From: an uncultured Maribacter sp.
GTDB lineage: Bacteria; Bacteroidota; Bacteroidia; Flavobacteriales; Flavobacteriaceae
Assembly: GCF_947496775.1 (NCBI RefSeq)
Contig: NZ_CANMDU010000007.1
Location: 62,001-126,000 of the forward strand
Direction of reading: 5' to 3'
Length of the DNA: 64,000 nucleotides
This document shows, one piece after another, positions 24,976-35,062 of this stretch (within the stretch, counting starts at the first letter, position 1; every line of letters starts with the position of its first letter). Below the pieces are notes generated by a model. The model was not told the DNA's origin. It saw nothing but the letters and a program-made list of their open reading frames with translations, and did no database searches. The position numbers and the translations under genes are program-made.

Positions 24976-26025
24976 ATGTTAGAAGATAAGAATCAAGAAA
25001 AAACATCTTTGGAAAGTTTAGGTGAATTTGGATTAATAGACCATTTAACCAAGCATTTTAAAATTACACATACCTCAACAATAAAAGGTATTGGAGATGA
25101 TGCTGCTATATTAGATTTTAAAGACAAAAAAGTTGTTGTATCTACAGATTTGCTTGTAGAAAATGTTCATTTTGACCTTAGTTATATGCCTTTAAAACAC
25201 TTAGGCTATAAAGCAGTAATGGTAAACTTATCTGATATTTATGCCATGAATGCAAAGGCTACTCAAATTACAGTTTCTATTGCTGTATCTAACCGGTTTC
25301 CACTAGAAGCTTTAGAAGAATTATATGCAGGAATTACAACTGCTACAGAAAAATATAAGATAGACTTAATAGGCGGAGACACTACTTCCTCTACAAAAGG
25401 TATGCTAATTAGTATTACCGCAATTGGAGAAGCAAATGAGGAAGATATTACGTACCGTACAGGAGCTAAACCAAACGATTTATTAGTGGTCTCTGGAGAT
25501 CTAGGTGGCGCTTATATGGGATTACAAATTTTAGAGAGAGAGAAAGAAGTTTTTAAAGTAAACCCAAACAACCAACCAGATTTGGAGCCATACTCCTATA
25601 TTGTAGAAAGGCAATTAAAACCTGAAGCTCGTAAGGACATTCCTGAATTACTTAAAGAATTAGGTGTTAAACCAACTTCAATGATAGATATTAGCGACGG
25701 TCTTTCGTCTGAAATTTTACATTTATGCAAAAGTAGTAAGGTAGGAGTAAATTTATATGAAGATAAAATTCCTTTGGATCCAACTGTAATTTCTACATGT
25801 GAAGAGTTTAATTTAGATAGTACAACGGTAGCATTAAGTGGCGGTGAGGACTATGAATTACTCTTTACAATAGACCAAAAAGAATTCCCAAAAATTAAGG
25901 GCAATCCTAACTTTTCTGTTGTGGGGCATACGACAGAAGAGAATGAAGGTGCTTTCTTAATCTCCAGGAATAATTCTAAAATTCCGTTAACCGCTCAGGG
26001 CTGGAATTCGCTCGCCAAAGCATAG
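24976..26025 (+). CDS. thiL: thiamine-monophosphate kinase ThiL
   Basis: 349 residues; phosphorylates thiamine phosphate to thiamine diphosphate with ATP. Family marks: IGDDAAILDF, KVVVSTDLLVENVHFD, GYKAVMVNLSDIYAMNA, LIGGDTTSS, MIDISDGLSSEI and SGGEDYELLFT. Length is normal. It stands alone, converging on the small CxxC gene two bases away. Confidence 0.95.
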   Translation: MLEDKNQEKTSLESLGEFGLIDHLTKHFKITHTSTIKGIGDDAAILDFKDKKVVVSTDLLVENVHFDLSYMPLKHLGYKAVMVNLSDIYAMNAKATQITVSIAVSNRFPLEALEELYAGITTATEKYKIDLIGGDTTSSTKGMLISITAIGEANEEDITYRTGAKPNDLLVVSGDLGGAYMGLQILEREKEVFKVNPNNQPDLEPYSYIVERQLKPEARKDIPELLKELGVKPTSMIDISDGLSSEILHLCKSSKVGVNLYEDKIPLDPTVISTCEEFNLDSTTVALSGGEDYELLFTIDQKEFPKIKGNPNFSVVGHTTEENEGAFLISRNNSKIPLTAQGWNSLAKA

Positions 26026-26026
26026 G

Positions 26027-26248
26027 TTAAGCTACTTGCTGTGCAGCAGCTCTGTGTCTTTTCTGATAAATAACTTCTAATGTGTTATTTATATCCTGTA
26101 ATTCTGGTGTTAATGCAGATAAATTTCCGCTAACATCTGTTGTAACCTCTCTACCGCAATGAATGCATTTGTATTCTTTAATGTGTGAAGTAACTTTTTT
26201 AGACACGGAATAGTGGTGTCCAAAAATATTGCATATAACTTTTTTCAT
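26027..26248 (-). CDS. small CxxC-containing protein, 73 aa
   Basis: A 73-residue protein starting MKKVICNIFGHHYSVSKKVT with a single CIHCGRE motif (residues 33-39) and an earlier Cys/His cluster (Cys6, His11, His12). A small zinc-binding fold is plausible. Similar little proteins occur in flavobacteria as far as I know, with no known function. Convergent with thiL. Confidence 0.7.
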   Translation of the reverse strand: MKKVICNIFGHHYSVSKKVTSHIKEYKCIHCGREVTTDVSGNLSALTPELQDINNTLEVIYQKRHRAAAQQVA

Positions 26249-26584
26249 AATGTAGGTTTTTTTTAGGCGTACTTATGCGATTTGGGGACCTATAAATACA
26301 AGTTTTTTAATTTGGTTTTGGTACAAAAAAATGTCAATTAAAACATTGTGAAGAGATAACGGCGTATGTCTTCTTTTTATTGGCAAAAACAAATAAAATT
26401 CTCATTTTTTCGATGAATAACCAATAATTCGATAAAGTGTATTTTTATATCGATAAAAAACATAAAATATAAGTCGTTAAAAAACAAATAGATAAGATGA
26501 AATTCATATTCGAAATCATATAATAGGTTTTTGCATAAAAAATTTGAAGCCTATTTTATTATCTTACCATAGAATAAATAAAAC
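26249..26584. other. intergenic region, no gene seen
   Basis: A divergent, very AT-rich spacer between the small CxxC gene and brnQ. The only structure I see is AATAGG near 26522 facing CCTATT near 26550, too weak to call. No ORF and no exact TAnnTTTG box. Confidence 0.5.
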
Positions 26585-27862
26585 ATGAATAGACCCAAAG
26601 ATGTATTAATCACCGCTTTTGCTTTGTTTTCTCTTTTCTTTGGCGCAGGGAATTTAATATTACCTCCTTTATTAGGTTTTAAATCTGGTAACCTCTGGAG
26701 CTTAGTCACTTTAGGGTTTTGTATTTCTGCAGTTGTAATTCCGATATTAGGAATACTGGCACACGCAAAATTACAAGGCACTATTTTCGATTTTGGAAAA
26801 AAGGTGTCTCCTACATTTAGCCTAGCCTATTCCTTTATTATATACGCAATATCTATAAGCTTACCCTCTCCCAGAACTGCATCTGTTACCCATGAAATGG
26901 CAATAGCTCCTTTTTTTAAAACATCACCGATACTAACCAGTATTATCTATTTTACATTGGTTTTTCTTTTTGTAGTAAATCGCTCTAAAATTTTAAATAT
27001 AATTGGTAAGATTTTAACCCCTGCGATTATTATTATTCTAATACTAATTATTGGTATACTTACTTTTTCTCTTGATTTCTCATTTGGCAACACCCTATTT
27101 ATAAATCCGTTTACGGATGGTGTTTTAGAAGGCTACCAGACTTTTGATGCTATTGGAGCTGTAGTTGTAGGTGGCGTAATTATAGTATCTATCCAGATAA
27201 AAAACAAAGAAGCTACCTATGAAGCTAAAAAAAGTTTAATACAAAAGGCGGGCTCTATAGCAGGTTTTGCTTTATTTTTAATATATACGGGATTAGTATT
27301 ATCTGGCTCTTTAGTACATAATACGTTCGATATGGAAATAACTAGAACCTCTCTTTTAACAGGAATAGCCACATTAAGCCTTGGTTCCGTTGGAAATTTA
27401 TTTCTAAGTACACTAGTTAGTCTGGCCTGTTTCACAACCGCAGTAGGAATTGTCACAGGTACTGCTGACTTTATAAAATCTAGATGTAATAATTCTAAAC
27501 AAGCTTATGTAATAACAGCAACGGTAGGGTGCTTATTAGGAATAGTAATGGGGCAATTTAATGTAGAATACATTATAGCTGTGGCATTACCTGCTCTTAT
27601 GTTTATTTACCCTATTACCATTGTTTTAATTTTACTAAATAATCTTCCCGAAAAGTACGCTTCTGGCATTGTATTTAAAGTGGTAGTTCTAACAACTATT
27701 CTTTTTAGTATTCCTGATTTTATGAGGAGTATTCCGGTTTTAAATCCTAATAAGGATTTATTTTCTTGGATACCGTTACAAGAATATAGTATGGGCTGGG
27801 TTTTACCTGCTTTGCTATGTTTTATAACTACAAACTTAATTAAAAGAGGGGCCCAAGAATAG
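26585..27862 (+). CDS. brnQ: branched-chain amino acid transporter BrnQ
   Basis: A 425-residue polytopic membrane protein of the LIVCS family, which imports Leu, Ile and Val with a cation. Marks: FALFSLFFGAGNLILPPLLG at the N-terminus, SLPSPRTASVTHEMA, and TTAVGIVTGTADFIKSR. About twelve helices. Single gene. Confidence 0.9.
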   Translation: MNRPKDVLITAFALFSLFFGAGNLILPPLLGFKSGNLWSLVTLGFCISAVVIPILGILAHAKLQGTIFDFGKKVSPTFSLAYSFIIYAISISLPSPRTASVTHEMAIAPFFKTSPILTSIIYFTLVFLFVVNRSKILNIIGKILTPAIIIILILIIGILTFSLDFSFGNTLFINPFTDGVLEGYQTFDAIGAVVVGGVIIVSIQIKNKEATYEAKKSLIQKAGSIAGFALFLIYTGLVLSGSLVHNTFDMEITRTSLLTGIATLSLGSVGNLFLSTLVSLACFTTAVGIVTGTADFIKSRCNNSKQAYVITATVGCLLGIVMGQFNVEYIIAVALPALMFIYPITIVLILLNNLPEKYASGIVFKVVVLTTILFSIPDFMRSIPVLNPNKDLFSWIPLQEYSMGWVLPALLCFITTNLIKRGAQE

Positions 27863-27881
27863 ATTCTTATTTGCCGTAATT

Positions 27882-29174
27882 TTAACGATGCATTAAATCC
27901 TCTATCTCTTCTACTTCAATAGGAATGTTCGCCATAAGATTAAATGGAGCTCCTTTTTCTTGAATAACCACATCGTCCTCAATACGAATTCCCATATTTT
28001 CCTCTGGTATATAAATTCCTGGCTCTACAGTGAAAACCATATTAGCTTTCATAGGAGTTTTTAAAGATCCATAATCATGGGTGTTTAAACCAATATGATG
28101 ACTGGTTCCATGCATAAAATACTTTTTATATGCCGGCCATTTTTTATCTTCTTTTTGAATATCTGCTTTATCTAACAAGCCTAAACCTAATAATTCCGAG
28201 GTCATAATTTCTCCACATTCTTTATGATATTCAGCCCAAATAGTACCTGGAACCAACATAGAGGTAGCTTCTTTTTTAACTCTTAAAACTGCTTCATAGA
28301 CCGCTTTTTGTCTTGAGGTGAATTTTCCATTTACAGGAATAGTTCTAGTTAAATCGGAAGAATAATTAGCATATTCCGCAGCAACATCCATAAGGATTAA
28401 ATCGCCATCTTGGCATTGTTGATTGTTCTCAATATAGTGTAGTACATTTGCATTGTTTCCAGAAGCTATTATTGGTGTATAAGCAAACCCTTTAGATCGG
28501 TTCCGTATAAACTCATGAAGTAATTCTGCCTCTATCTCATACTCCCAAACTCCAGGTTTTACAAAACCCAACAAACGACGGAATCCCTTTTCGGTTATAT
28601 TACAAGCTGTTTGCATTAGAGTAATTTCTTCGGGCTCCTTTACCCCTCTAATTTCTTGTAAAATAGGATTACTTTTTGCGTATTGGTGGGCAGGAAATTG
28701 CTCTTTACATTTTTTTATAAATCTATCCTCTCTTGTTTGCGTTTCAACAGCTTGGCGATAATGCTCATTGGTATTAAAATAAATAATATCTGCCTCAGTC
28801 ATTAAATCAAAAAAAACTTTATCAAAATCAGAAAGCCAATAAATAGATTCTATACCTGATACTTCTGTTGCTTTTTCTTTAGTCAATTTTTCCCCTTCCC
28901 AAACTGCAATATGAGCATTGGTCTCACGAACAAATAAAACCTCCCTGTATGCTTTATTTAATGCATCCGGAAATAAAACCAATATAGTCTCTTCCTGGTC
29001 TGCTCCTGATAAATAAAAAATATCTCTATGTTGCTCAAAAGGTAATGTACTATCTGCACTTATAGGATAAACATCATTAGAGTTAAAAACAGCAATACTT
29101 TTTGGCTTCATTTGTGCCATAAATTTTGCTCTATTTTTTATAAAAAGGCTTGCACTTATTTGTTGGTACTTCAT
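27882..29174 (-). CDS. pepP: Xaa-Pro aminopeptidase (M24B)
   Basis: A 430-residue metallopeptidase that removes an N-terminal residue preceding proline. An N-terminal aminopeptidase-P domain (residues to about 170) is followed by the pita-bread catalytic domain with metal ligands in ILMDVAAEYANYSSDLTRT, the His of HGTSHHIGLNTHDYG, EPGIYIP and RIEDDVVI. Complete. Converges on brnQ. Confidence 0.92.
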   Translation of the reverse strand: MKYQQISASLFIKNRAKFMAQMKPKSIAVFNSNDVYPISADSTLPFEQHRDIFYLSGADQEETILVLFPDALNKAYREVLFVRETNAHIAVWEGEKLTKEKATEVSGIESIYWLSDFDKVFFDLMTEADIIYFNTNEHYRQAVETQTREDRFIKKCKEQFPAHQYAKSNPILQEIRGVKEPEEITLMQTACNITEKGFRRLLGFVKPGVWEYEIEAELLHEFIRNRSKGFAYTPIIASGNNANVLHYIENNQQCQDGDLILMDVAAEYANYSSDLTRTIPVNGKFTSRQKAVYEAVLRVKKEATSMLVPGTIWAEYHKECGEIMTSELLGLGLLDKADIQKEDKKWPAYKKYFMHGTSHHIGLNTHDYGSLKTPMKANMVFTVEPGIYIPEENMGIRIEDDVVIQEKGAPFNLMANIPIEVEEIEDLMHR

Positions 29175-29497
29175 ACTATTCTATTTGATGTAAATTTAAG
29201 AATTCCTAAGTACACCCTTTAGAATTTTTTTATTGTTAAAATCCAAAAACCTTTACAAATCTTCATTTTCATTATGTAAACGCATATGAAATATAGAAAA
29301 TAACAATATAGGTTTTCTAAGTGTTGCAGAAAATAACCTAGAAATGTTATTTATTCTTCCATCTTATCCTATAAAAAGTAATGAAAAATGCCTGTTACAA
29401 CATACTTTAAAAAATGGCTGTTAATAAACAAAACGTACAAACTATGGATTTAAAATAATAAAGTGTTCGGATTTAGATGCAACTGTAAAACCCTATC
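29175..29497. other. intergenic region, no gene seen
   Basis: An AT-rich spacer upstream of pepP and downstream of the cyclophilin gene, both on the minus strand. I see no ORF with coding character, no strong hairpin and no exact promoter box. Confidence 0.5.
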
Positions 29498-30094
29498 CTA
29501 TTTTACATATGGAACTATAAAATTCAGGGCTTTTAACTCCTTTTTGTTTAATTTAATTATATCTACATTTAAAGCTATTGGAATCAAAGGTTCATCTAAA
29601 GAATCTCGTTTTACATCTACTATTGCATCCACCACATTCATCCCTTTAATTACTTTACCAAAAACAGTATAATCGCCATCTAATCTATGTAACCCTTTTT
29701 TATTTTGTACTATATAAAATTGGCAGCGTGCAGAAAGCTTATCGGGATTACCATCTCTACCAGCGCCTAATGCACCATATTCGTGTAAAAGATTGTCATT
29801 AAATTCTGGTTCTAGTAAATATTCCGAATCCGTAAATCCCTCTGGAGTATCCGGACAACCACCTTGCGCTACAAAATTTGGAATAACACGATTAAATCTC
29901 AATGAATCCCAATAGCCTTTCTTGGCTAATTCTATAAAACTAGCTTTATGTTTTGGTGTTTCATTATACAACCATAAAAAAATTTCTCCTTTTGGAGTAC
30001 TTATTCTTCCAATTTCATATACAGAGTCATCTTTAGTAAAGGAGACAAATGCTACTCCCAAAATAAGTACAAGTAAAAGTGCCCATTTCTTCAT
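29498..30094 (-). CDS. exported cyclophilin-type peptidyl-prolyl isomerase
   Basis: A cyclophilin-fold isomerase with an N-terminal export segment (MKKWALLLVLILGVAFVSF). Core motifs: FIELAKKGYWDSLRFNRVIPNFVAQGG, GALGAGRDGNPDK, QFYIVQNKKGLHRLDGDYTVFGKV. I start at the ATG at 30094; the longer frame to 30190 would run into a hairpin-rich repeat and lacks protein character there. 198 residues. It probably assists folding of envelope proteins. Confidence 0.88.
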   Translation of the reverse strand: MKKWALLLVLILGVAFVSFTKDDSVYEIGRISTPKGEIFLWLYNETPKHKASFIELAKKGYWDSLRFNRVIPNFVAQGGCPDTPEGFTDSEYLLEPEFNDNLLHEYGALGAGRDGNPDKLSARCQFYIVQNKKGLHRLDGDYTVFGKVIKGMNVVDAIVDVKRDSLDEPLIPIALNVDIIKLNKKELKALNFIVPYVK

Positions 30095-30148
30095 ATTCTT
30101 TACATTTAAATAGTTAAGCTTAAAAATAGTACAAATTTTAGTAAACAA

Positions 30149-30239
30149 CCTCGGGGCAAGCCCACGAGGCATTAGAAGGAAAATTAGCATTGATTTCGAC
30201 GCAAGCGTCGGAGCATTTAAATCTCGATTATCGAGTAAA
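30149..30239. repeat. three-hairpin repeat-like element
   Basis: Three GC-rich hairpins in a row: CCTCG-GGG-CAAG-CCC-A-CGAGG (30149-30169), CGACGC-AA-GCGTCG (30197-30210) and CTCGAT-T-ATCGAG (30223-30235). The last hairpin plus TAAA is identical over 17 bases to 1334-1350 inside candidate RNA 1. This is far more structured than the surrounding spacer. A dispersed non-coding repeat is the likely explanation. Confidence 0.5.
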
Positions 30240-30329
30240 GAATATTTTAAAATATGAAGTAACTATTTGTTGAACAAAAAAAGGGCTTAAAAAATAAGCC
30301 CCCTTAATTATAGTTAATAGTTGGTTATT

Positions 30330-30656
30330 CTATTTAGACATCATGTTTTTAACAACTCCAATAATTGCCATGATTATACCACCGCCTACACCACCACCAG
30401 CTACACTACCCAAAATACTAGATAAATCCATTCCTCCAGCAGCAGCATCAACGGCAGCGGATGCATCCATACCAGAAGCTGCTCCTGCTCCCAATCCTAA
30501 CATTCCCAATACTTGCCCACCAATACCACCTCCTAAAAGACCAGCAATAGTGTTTCCTAGAGTTCCTAATGATAAATTCTTTAATAATTTTCCTGCTACG
30601 TTGCCACCAACAGCTCCTGTAACTAATTGAATAATTAACGGTAAATACTCTTCCAT
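30330..30656 (-). CDS. glycine-rich hypothetical protein
   Basis: 108 residues from the ATG at 30656 (MEEYLPLIIQL); the longer frame starts at 30686. It is rich in Gly and Ala (GGNVAGKLL, LLGGGIGGQVLG, GLGAGAASGMD, GGGVGGGIIM), resembling glycine-zipper membrane segments. I do not recognise a family beyond that. Possibly an inner-membrane or envelope protein. Confidence 0.65.
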   Translation of the reverse strand: MEEYLPLIIQLVTGAVGGNVAGKLLKNLSLGTLGNTIAGLLGGGIGGQVLGMLGLGAGAASGMDASAAVDAAAGGMDLSSILGSVAGGGVGGGIIMAIIGVVKNMMSK

Positions 30657-30839
30657 TTTTATATGTTTTAGTTGATTATTTATCAATAAATTAACAACAA
30701 AATTATGAAATTAGCAATTTTATAGCTCATTAAATACTGATTAACAGCATTGTACCTCTTTTATGAGTTCATAAAAAAATTTTTAACCCGTAAAAGTTAT
30801 TCCTAACTTCCCGTTTCAAATTCTTATTCAAATAAAATT

Positions 30840-33689
30840 ATGAATAAACTAATATGTATTTTTAGTCTTATTTTTTCTGTTTTTACTTTTGGTCAAAAAA
30901 ACACAACCACTTCTGAAGAAGTAAAACAAAGTCTTATACTTAAAAATAATCTAGAAAAAACCTCTCTCGTAAAGAATATTCCATTGAAAAATATAGGCCC
31001 TTCGGTTATGAGCGGTCGTGTAGTAGATGTAGATGTAAATACGGAAAATCCTTCAGAATTTTATGTTGCTTATGCCTCAGGCGGTCTTTGGTATACGATT
31101 AATAATGGTGCCTCTTTTACTCCAATAATGGATAATTCCAATACGCAAAACATTGGAGATATTGCAGTGGATTGGAAAACAGGTGTTATTTGGGTTGGTA
31201 CTGGTGAAAATAATTCTTCGCGTTCTTCTTATGCTGGCATCGGTATTCTAAAATCTTTGGATAAAGGAAAAACATGGGCTAATATGGGTCTAAATGACAC
31301 ACACCATATTGGTAAAATAGTCCTTAATCCCAACAACCCTAATGAAGTTATTATAGGTGCTACAGGGCATTTGTATACTCCAAATGAGGAAAGAGGTATA
31401 TACAAAACTATAGACGGTGGGAAAACATGGAAAAAAACCTTATTTATTAATGAAAATACTGGAATTATAGATGTGGCTCATGCTCCCAAAAATTTCAATA
31501 TTATATATGCTTCTGCATGGCAAAAAGATAGAAAAGCATGGAATTTTAAGGGCAATGGTAATGGCTCTGGAATATATAAAAGTTCGGATGCAGGGGAAAC
31601 TTGGCAAAAAATAACTACTCCTCAAAGTGGTTTCCCTACTGGAGAAGGTGTCGGCAGAATAGGTTTAGCCGCCTTTAATGAAAATACAATCTATGCAGTA
31701 CACGACAATCAATTTAGAAGAGACTCCTCAAAAAAAGAATCCAAAGAAAAAAAAGGGATACAAAAGGACGATTTTAAAAGCATGACTATCGCAGACTTCC
31801 TAAAAATAGACGACAAAAAGCTAAATGCCTTTCTTAAAACTAATAATTTTCAAGAAAAATACCGCGCAGAAAATGTAAAACAATTGGTACGTAGTGGTGT
31901 TGCCAAACCAGCAGATGTTGCAAAATACTTAGAAACTGCAAATTCTCTATTATTTGATACTCCCGTAATAGGAGCTGAAGTTTATTTGAGTACCGACGGA
32001 GGAAAAACATGGAAAAAAAGAAACAAAGATTTCATTGATGATTTATACTACAGTTACGGTTATTATTTTGGTGAAATTAGAATAGACCCTAATAATCAGA
32101 ACAAAATATACCTTACTGGTGTTCCTTTAATTGCTTCAGAAAATGGTGGAGAAACTTATTTTGCAATAAATGGCAAAAATATGCACGCCGACCACCAAGC
32201 GCTATGGATTAACCCTAATAAATCAGGGCACATATTAAATGGTAACGATGGTGGACTTAACCTGACCTATGATGACGGAAAGAACTGGACTAAGTTAAAC
32301 ACTGTTAGTGTTGGTCAATTTTATTCTATAAATGTAGATAATCAAGAGCCCTACCATGTATACGGAGGCTTACAAGATAATGGTGTTTGGACAGGGCCGC
32401 ATAATGCTCCTATGGACACAAGGTGGCATCAAACTGGAGAATATCCTTGGAAATCTATTATGGGTGGAGATGGGATGCAAGTACAAATAGATAATAGAAA
32501 TTGTAATATAGTATATACAGGATATCAATTTGGAAATTATTACAGAATAGATAGGAATGCTAAAAAGAAAACATATATTCAACCAAAACACGAATTAGGA
32601 GAAACACCATATCGTTTTAATTGGCAAACCCCAATTTTACTTTCACCCCATAATCAAGATATTATATATTTAGGAAGCAATAAGCTACATCGTTCTTTAA
32701 ACAAAGGGGATAATTGGGAAACTATCTCAAAAGATTTAACAAAAGGTGGAAAGAAAGGAAATGTCGCTTACGGTACACTTACCACCATTTCTGAATCGCC
32801 GTTTAAATTTGGCCTACTGTATACTGGTAGTGATGATGGCTTTATTCAGTATACCAATGACGGAGGCGGAAGCTGGTCTAATATCTCTAGTACTTTACCA
32901 CAAAACCTATGGGTAAGTAGAATAGCCGCTTCTAAACATAAAAAAGAACGTGTTTACGTAACTTTAAATGGGTATAGGAACGACGATTTTACTCCTTACG
33001 TTTATTTAAGTGATGATTATGGTGTTACATGGAAAAACATTGCCAAGGATCTCCCTCTTGGAGCGGTAAACATTATTTTAGAAGATACTGAAAATGAAAA
33101 TTTATTGTTTTTAGGTACCGATAATGGTTTATATGTTTCTTTAAACAAAGGAGCTTCCTGGCAAATTATGCAAAATGGAATGCCGAATGTTGCTGTACAT
33201 GATTTAGTAATACAACCCGAAGCCAAACATTTATTAATTGGCACACATGGTAGAAGTATCTATAAAACAGATATTGCCCAATTACAATTATATTCAGATA
33301 CCATAAAAAGAGAAGCCTTAACTATATTCCAAATAGACACTATTAAACACTCAAAAAACTGGGGCAATTCATGGAGTTTATGGGGGGAAGCAACAACTCC
33401 AGGAATGGATATAACTTTTTACTCCTCTAAAAAAGAAACTTACAATACTAAAGTGTTATCTGCAGATGATGTAGTCGTAAACGAAACAGAAATCAATGCA
33501 GATATTGGATACAATATTCTTTCTTTTGACCTAACTTTCTCTAAAGCCGGTAAATCTAAATACCTGAAAAAAAACAAAAAAGAGCTTAAAAAAGCTAAGA
33601 ATGGCAAAACATATTTACCTAAAGGAAAATATAAACTTATACTGGAAAGTAAAAAAGAAAAACAAGAAGTTATTTTTGAAATAGAATAA
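30840..33689 (+). CDS. secreted BNR/Asp-box repeat (sortilin-like propeller) protein
   Basis: A 949-residue secreted protein with a signal peptide (MNKLICIFSLIFSVFTFGQ). At least eight Asp-box motifs (S-x-D-x-G-x-T-W type: SLDKGKTW, TIDGGKTW, SSDAGETW, STDGGKTW, TNDGGGSW, SDDYGVTW and others) indicate one or two VPS10/sialidase-like beta-propellers. The last 120 or so residues are Lys-rich and separate. Bacteroidota have many such proteins annotated as glycosyl hydrolases without proven activity; no sialidase catalytic set is evident. Confidence 0.85.
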   Translation: MNKLICIFSLIFSVFTFGQKNTTTSEEVKQSLILKNNLEKTSLVKNIPLKNIGPSVMSGRVVDVDVNTENPSEFYVAYASGGLWYTINNGASFTPIMDNSNTQNIGDIAVDWKTGVIWVGTGENNSSRSSYAGIGILKSLDKGKTWANMGLNDTHHIGKIVLNPNNPNEVIIGATGHLYTPNEERGIYKTIDGGKTWKKTLFINENTGIIDVAHAPKNFNIIYASAWQKDRKAWNFKGNGNGSGIYKSSDAGETWQKITTPQSGFPTGEGVGRIGLAAFNENTIYAVHDNQFRRDSSKKESKEKKGIQKDDFKSMTIADFLKIDDKKLNAFLKTNNFQEKYRAENVKQLVRSGVAKPADVAKYLETANSLLFDTPVIGAEVYLSTDGGKTWKKRNKDFIDDLYYSYGYYFGEIRIDPNNQNKIYLTGVPLIASENGGETYFAINGKNMHADHQALWINPNKSGHILNGNDGGLNLTYDDGKNWTKLNTVSVGQFYSINVDNQEPYHVYGGLQDNGVWTGPHNAPMDTRWHQTGEYPWKSIMGGDGMQVQIDNRNCNIVYTGYQFGNYYRIDRNAKKKTYIQPKHELGETPYRFNWQTPILLSPHNQDIIYLGSNKLHRSLNKGDNWETISKDLTKGGKKGNVAYGTLTTISESPFKFGLLYTGSDDGFIQYTNDGGGSWSNISSTLPQNLWVSRIAASKHKKERVYVTLNGYRNDDFTPYVYLSDDYGVTWKNIAKDLPLGAVNIILEDTENENLLFLGTDNGLYVSLNKGASWQIMQNGMPNVAVHDLVIQPEAKHLLIGTHGRSIYKTDIAQLQLYSDTIKREALTIFQIDTIKHSKNWGNSWSLWGEATTPGMDITFYSSKKETYNTKVLSADDVVVNETEINADIGYNILSFDLTFSKAGKSKYLKKNKKELKKAKNGKTYLPKGKYKLILESKKEKQEVIFEIE

Positions 33690-33701
33690 GTGTAATAAAA
33701 A

Positions 33702-34040
33702 ATGAAAATTGTAAAAACAACAGAGTTACCAGAGTTAGGTGTTTCTCACAACCCGGATATTAAGAAAAAAGTTTTTATAGAAAAAAATGAAATTCCAAAA
33801 CTTATGATGTTCGGCTCTGCTATTTTTAAACCTGGCCAAAATGTAGAAACGCATAAACACGACACTATGTTCGAGGTTTTTCATATTACCTCTGGAAAAG
33901 CTGAATTTACTGTTAACAATAAGCGCTTTGTACTACTAGCTGGGGATTGTATTACCATTGAACCTGGAGAATTACATTCCCAAAGTAACCCTTTTGACCA
34001 AGACGTACATTGGACGTATTTTGGAATAGCAACAGATTAA
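33702..34040 (+). CDS. cupin-domain protein
   Basis: A 112-residue single cupin: KPGQNVETHKHDTMFEVFHITSGKAEF forms motif 1 with its HxH and Glu metal ligands, and LLAGDCITIEPGELHSQSN is motif 2. Probably binds a metal; the substrate cannot be told. It is 12 bases after the BNR gene and 41 before the ThuA gene, so probably one transcript. Confidence 0.85.
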   Translation: MKIVKTTELPELGVSHNPDIKKKVFIEKNEIPKLMMFGSAIFKPGQNVETHKHDTMFEVFHITSGKAEFTVNNKRFVLLAGDCITIEPGELHSQSNPFDQDVHWTYFGIATD

Positions 34041-34081
34041 ATCTATTTGATTATAAAATATTACCTTTCTAAAAAAAATTC

Positions 34082-35059
34082 ATGAATTCTATTAAAAATC
34101 TATTTCTACTTTTCGTGTTATTTTGTTTCTCGAATGTTTCTTGCCAAAGCAATGATAAACCCATTATAAATACCTTAATTATTGATGGTCAAAATAATCA
34201 TGATCAATGGCCCAAAATAAGCTACATGTTAAAGGAGTATATGGAAACAACAACATTGTTTTCTGTAGATTTAAATAGGACAGCATATACTTGGAAAGGA
34301 GAAAAGCACATTCCACAATTTATAATTGATAGTCTAACCAAAACGGAGGCTTTAGAAAAACCAAAAATGGATCCAAATTTTGCCCCTGATTTTTCTAAAT
34401 ACGATTTGGTTGTTTGTAATTTTGGTTGGAATGCTGCTTCCCTACCAGAAAAAACAAAAAAATCTTTCGAAGAATTCATTAAAAATGGTGGTGGCTTAGT
34501 GGTTTTTCATGCTGCGGACAACTCTTTCCCCGAATGGTTGGCTTATAACCAAATGATTGGTTTAGGAGGTTGGGGCAACCGAACAGAAAAAGATGGGCCA
34601 TATGTGTATTATAATGATGAAGGAAAATTAATTAGAGACTCTACTCCTGGTAAAGGAGGTGCTCATGGACCTAAAAGCCCGTACCAAGTACAAATAAGAG
34701 ATACGAATCACCCCATAACAAAAGGATTACCTACAAAGTGGATGCACACAGAAGATGAATTGTATAATAGCCTTAGAGGCCCTGCAGAAAATATGACTAT
34801 TTTGGCAACAGCATATTCCGATAAAGAAAATAAAGGAACAGGGCGTCATGAACCTGCACTTATGGTACTTAATTACGGTAAAGGACGTATTTTTCATAGT
34901 ATTATGGGCCATGCCGATTATTCTATAGAATGTGTTGGATTTATGACCACATTTTTAAGAGGAGCGGAATGGGCTGCTACTGGAGAAGTTACGCAAGAAA
35001 TTCCAGAAGATTTCCCATCTGAGACTAAGACAAGTAGTAGGCCATTTAGTAAATTATAA
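34082..35059 (+). CDS. ThuA-domain lipoprotein
   Basis: A 325-residue lipoprotein (SNVSC, Cys22) with a ThuA-like, amidotransferase-fold domain: LIIDGQNNHDQWP, YDLVVCNFGWNAASLP, FIKNGGGLVVFHAADNSF, KYIT-like end MGHADYSIECVGFMTTFLRGAEWAATG. ThuA proteins are linked to sugar (trehalose) metabolism in other phyla, but the substrate here is unknown. Co-directional with the BNR and cupin genes. Confidence 0.87.
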   Translation: MNSIKNLFLLFVLFCFSNVSCQSNDKPIINTLIIDGQNNHDQWPKISYMLKEYMETTTLFSVDLNRTAYTWKGEKHIPQFIIDSLTKTEALEKPKMDPNFAPDFSKYDLVVCNFGWNAASLPEKTKKSFEEFIKNGGGLVVFHAADNSFPEWLAYNQMIGLGGWGNRTEKDGPYVYYNDEGKLIRDSTPGKGGAHGPKSPYQVQIRDTNHPITKGLPTKWMHTEDELYNSLRGPAENMTILATAYSDKENKGTGRHEPALMVLNYGKGRIFHSIMGHADYSIECVGFMTTFLRGAEWAATGEVTQEIPEDFPSETKTSSRPFSKL

Positions 35060-35062
35060 GTA

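Noticed and set aside
30343-30630. Plus-strand Pro/Ala-rich frame of 95 aa
   Set aside because: It is the antisense of a Gly-rich gene; low-complexity Pro/Ala composition is the usual shadow of Gly/Ala codons.
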